A stretch of 64,000 bases of DNA, taken from Neomesorhizobium albiziae (GTDB taxonomy: Bacteria > Pseudomonadota > Alphaproteobacteria > Rhizobiales > Rhizobiaceae). Positions 62,673 through 64,000 of this stretch are shown here, piece after piece (within the stretch, counting starts at the first letter, position 1; the number at the start of each line of letters is the position of its first letter). The stretch covers positions 1 to 64,000 of the forward strand of contig NZ_FOSL01000015.1 of assembly GCF_900114255.1 (NCBI RefSeq), written 5' to 3'. Both the position numbers and the translations under genes were made by a program. The notes under the pieces are model-generated. The model did no database searches. It was given only the letters and a program-made list of their open reading frames with translations, and had not been told where the DNA came from.

Positions 62673-64000
62673 CCTTCCAGACCCTTCAGGTCGAGTTTGG
62701 AGAGCGGGAGGCTGCGGATGCGCTCGCCCGTCAGCACCGATGCGGCGTTGACCACTGCAGGCGGCACGCCCGGCAGGCCGGGTTCGCCGACTCCCCCCAT
62801 TGGGGCTCCGCTCTCGACGATCCTAACATTCACGCGCGGCATGCGGTCGGGCGGCAGGATCGGATAGCCGTCGAAATTGCGCGCCTGTGGCATGCCGTCG
62901 ACATACACGACTTCTTCCAGCAGCGCCGAGGACAGGCCAAGCGCCACGGCCGAGTTCACCTGCGCCTCGATGATGGCCGGATTGACGATACTGCCTGGAT
63001 CGATCGCCACCCAGACGTCGTGGACCACGACCCCTCCATCCCGGAGTGACACTTCGGCGATCGTCGCGACCTCGCTGCCGAAAGGCGAGGCCATGGCGAC
63101 GCCCCTTGCGCGCCGTGTGCCATCCTTCGCCGTGAATGGACCGCGCTTCCACCCGCCGGACAGATCGGCGACTGCCCGCAGGAGATTGCTGTGCCGCGGG
63201 CTATCCGCCAGGAGTCGCAGCCGCAACTCGTAAGGATCCTGCCTGCCTGCTTCGGCCATCTCATCGAAGAACGTCTCGTAGAAGAAGTCATTCATCGAAT
63301 GGCCGACCGAGCGCCAGAAGCCGATGATCGCAGGGTCGTCCACGTGGATCTGGGCAACGCGCCGGTTGGGAATCGCATAGACCTTTCCGGCAATGCCCTC
63401 AACGGCGGAACCGTCGACCTTGTGCGGCTGGCGTCCGAACCAGCGGCCGGTCGGGCCTTCGCCCACCGCAACCGCGTCCAGCGCGATCGGAAGGCCGGCA
63501 GCGTCCAACCCCGCCCGGAACCGTACCGCACCCATTGGCCGCAACGTATCGCGCAGGAATTCCTCCTCGCGGCTCCAGATCAGCTTGACCGGCCGTCCAG
63601 CGGCCTTCGCGAGCACAATCGCCTGCGGGAACGGATTGGCCGTCTGATAGAGGAAATGCCGGCCGAAAAAGCCGCCAAGCATCGGCGAATGAACGATCAC
63701 TTTGCCCGTCTCGATGCCCGCCACCTTCGCGGCATCAGCCTGGAACATCTCCGGCGCCTGGTTGGGGATCCAGAGCTCCAGCGTGCCGTCCTTGTTCCAG
63801 CGCGCCATCGCCGATGGCGGCTCGAGCTGCCCGTGTACGAGGTACGGCGCGTCATAGGTCGCCTCGATGACGCGGGCTGCGCCGGCAAGAGCGCTTGCAG
63901 CATCGCCTTCCTGCTCGAAGACTATGCCTTCGCCCGGCGTCGTCTTCAACATCTCCTTGTGCACGTCCGACGAGAAGTCGGCCGGCATGGCGTGCGCCGT
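62669..64000 (-). CDS. Xanthine/aldehyde dehydrogenase family molybdopterin-binding subunit (partial)
   Basis: C-terminal 443 residues, open through the right window edge. Contains LEPPSAMARWNKDGTLELWI, PMLGGFFGRHFLYQTANPF, RSVGHSMNDFFYETFFDEMA and GGVGEPGLPGVPPAVVNAAS with the catalytic Glu in GEPG. This is the IorB-type (isoquinoline 1-oxidoreductase beta subunit-like) branch, usually exported by Tat and paired with a 2Fe-2S subunit and cytochrome c. The 5-prime part and the iron-sulfur subunit must lie beyond 64000. Confidence 0.9.
   Translation of the reverse strand, partial: TAHAMPADFSSDVHKEMLKTTPGEGIVFEQEGDAASALAGAARVIEATYDAPYLVHGQLEPPSAMARWNKDGTLELWIPNQAPEMFQADAAKVAGIETGKVIVHSPMLGGFFGRHFLYQTANPFPQAIVLAKAAGRPVKLIWSREEEFLRDTLRPMGAVRFRAGLDAAGLPIALDAVAVGEGPTGRWFGRQPHKVDGSAVEGIAGKVYAIPNRRVAQIHVDDPAIIGFWRSVGHSMNDFFYETFFDEMAEAGRQDPYELRLRLLADSPRHSNLLRAVADLSGGWKRGPFTAKDGTRRARGVAMASPFGSEVATIAEVSLRDGGVVVHDVWVAIDPGSIVNPAIIEAQVNSAVALGLSSALLEEVVYVDGMPQARNFDGYPILPPDRMPRVNVRIVESGAPMGGVGEPGLPGVPPAVVNAASVLTGERIRSLPLSKLDLKGLEG

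Overview
The window looks like a GC-rich alphaproteobacterial genome of the Rhizobiales, most likely Mesorhizobium or a close Phyllobacteriaceae relative. Evidence is the codon usage, the family mix (DUF982 paralogues, DUF6894, DUF6766, KTSC, DUF736, DUF2958, DUF2493), a VirC-like conjugation locus and an orphan groEL. It is accessory-rich. Genes are often separated by relics and many genes carry single-base disruptions; I cannot tell decay from assembly error.

Region by region. 0.1-9.6 kb: small stress and housekeeping genes (CYTH, SRAP peptidase, SDR, KTSC, DUF6766, YciE/YciF-like DUF892) around four decayed ends of an ATP-dependent DNA ligase, probably a dead end-joining locus, plus a pair of palindromic repeats. 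9.6-15.3 kb: a graveyard of phage-type relics (DnaB N-terminus, RuvC-like resolvase, LexA-like regulator) interleaved with four intact DUF982 genes. 16.2-21.2 kb: an ABC importer operon (two permeases, ATPase, binding protein) with a fumarylacetoacetate-hydrolase-like enzyme, divergent from a GntR regulator, with a perfect palindromic operator between them.

21.6-28.7 kb: mobilization module with a MOBP-type relaxase, MobC-like protein, an oriT with a canonical MOBP nic core, a ParA/VirC1-like ATPase, a ribbon-helix-helix VirC2-like protein and typical integrative-element cargo (WGR, DUF2958, DUF736, truncated DUF2493). No type IV secretion genes are visible, so it is a mobilizable element or a fragment. 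29-38 kb: AhpD-like protein, cupin, a large TPR-LuxR regulator, a DUF1326/DUF2182 pair, a DUF1254 protein and its divergent AraC-type regulator.

39.2-47.6 kb: the most striking locus, an apparent eight-gene operon transcribed leftwards: four paralogous Tat-exported binding proteins without any transporter, a copper-chaperone-like SCO1 protein, a GAF histidine kinase, a single-domain response regulator and a response regulator fused to a class III nucleotide cyclase. The binding proteins share invariant cysteines, suggesting a periplasmic sensing system rather than an importer. 48.6-64 kb: a MarR-type regulator with operators, two isoprenylcysteine-methyltransferase-like genes and a VTT membrane protein, orphan groEL, PhoX-type phosphatase, a Xre/RES toxin-antitoxin pair, IS30 and IS3 scraps, a DUF6064-aldo/keto reductase pair, and a cytochrome c plus molybdopterin dehydrogenase subunit running off the right edge.

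All names come from reading translated sequence and family memory; no search was run.
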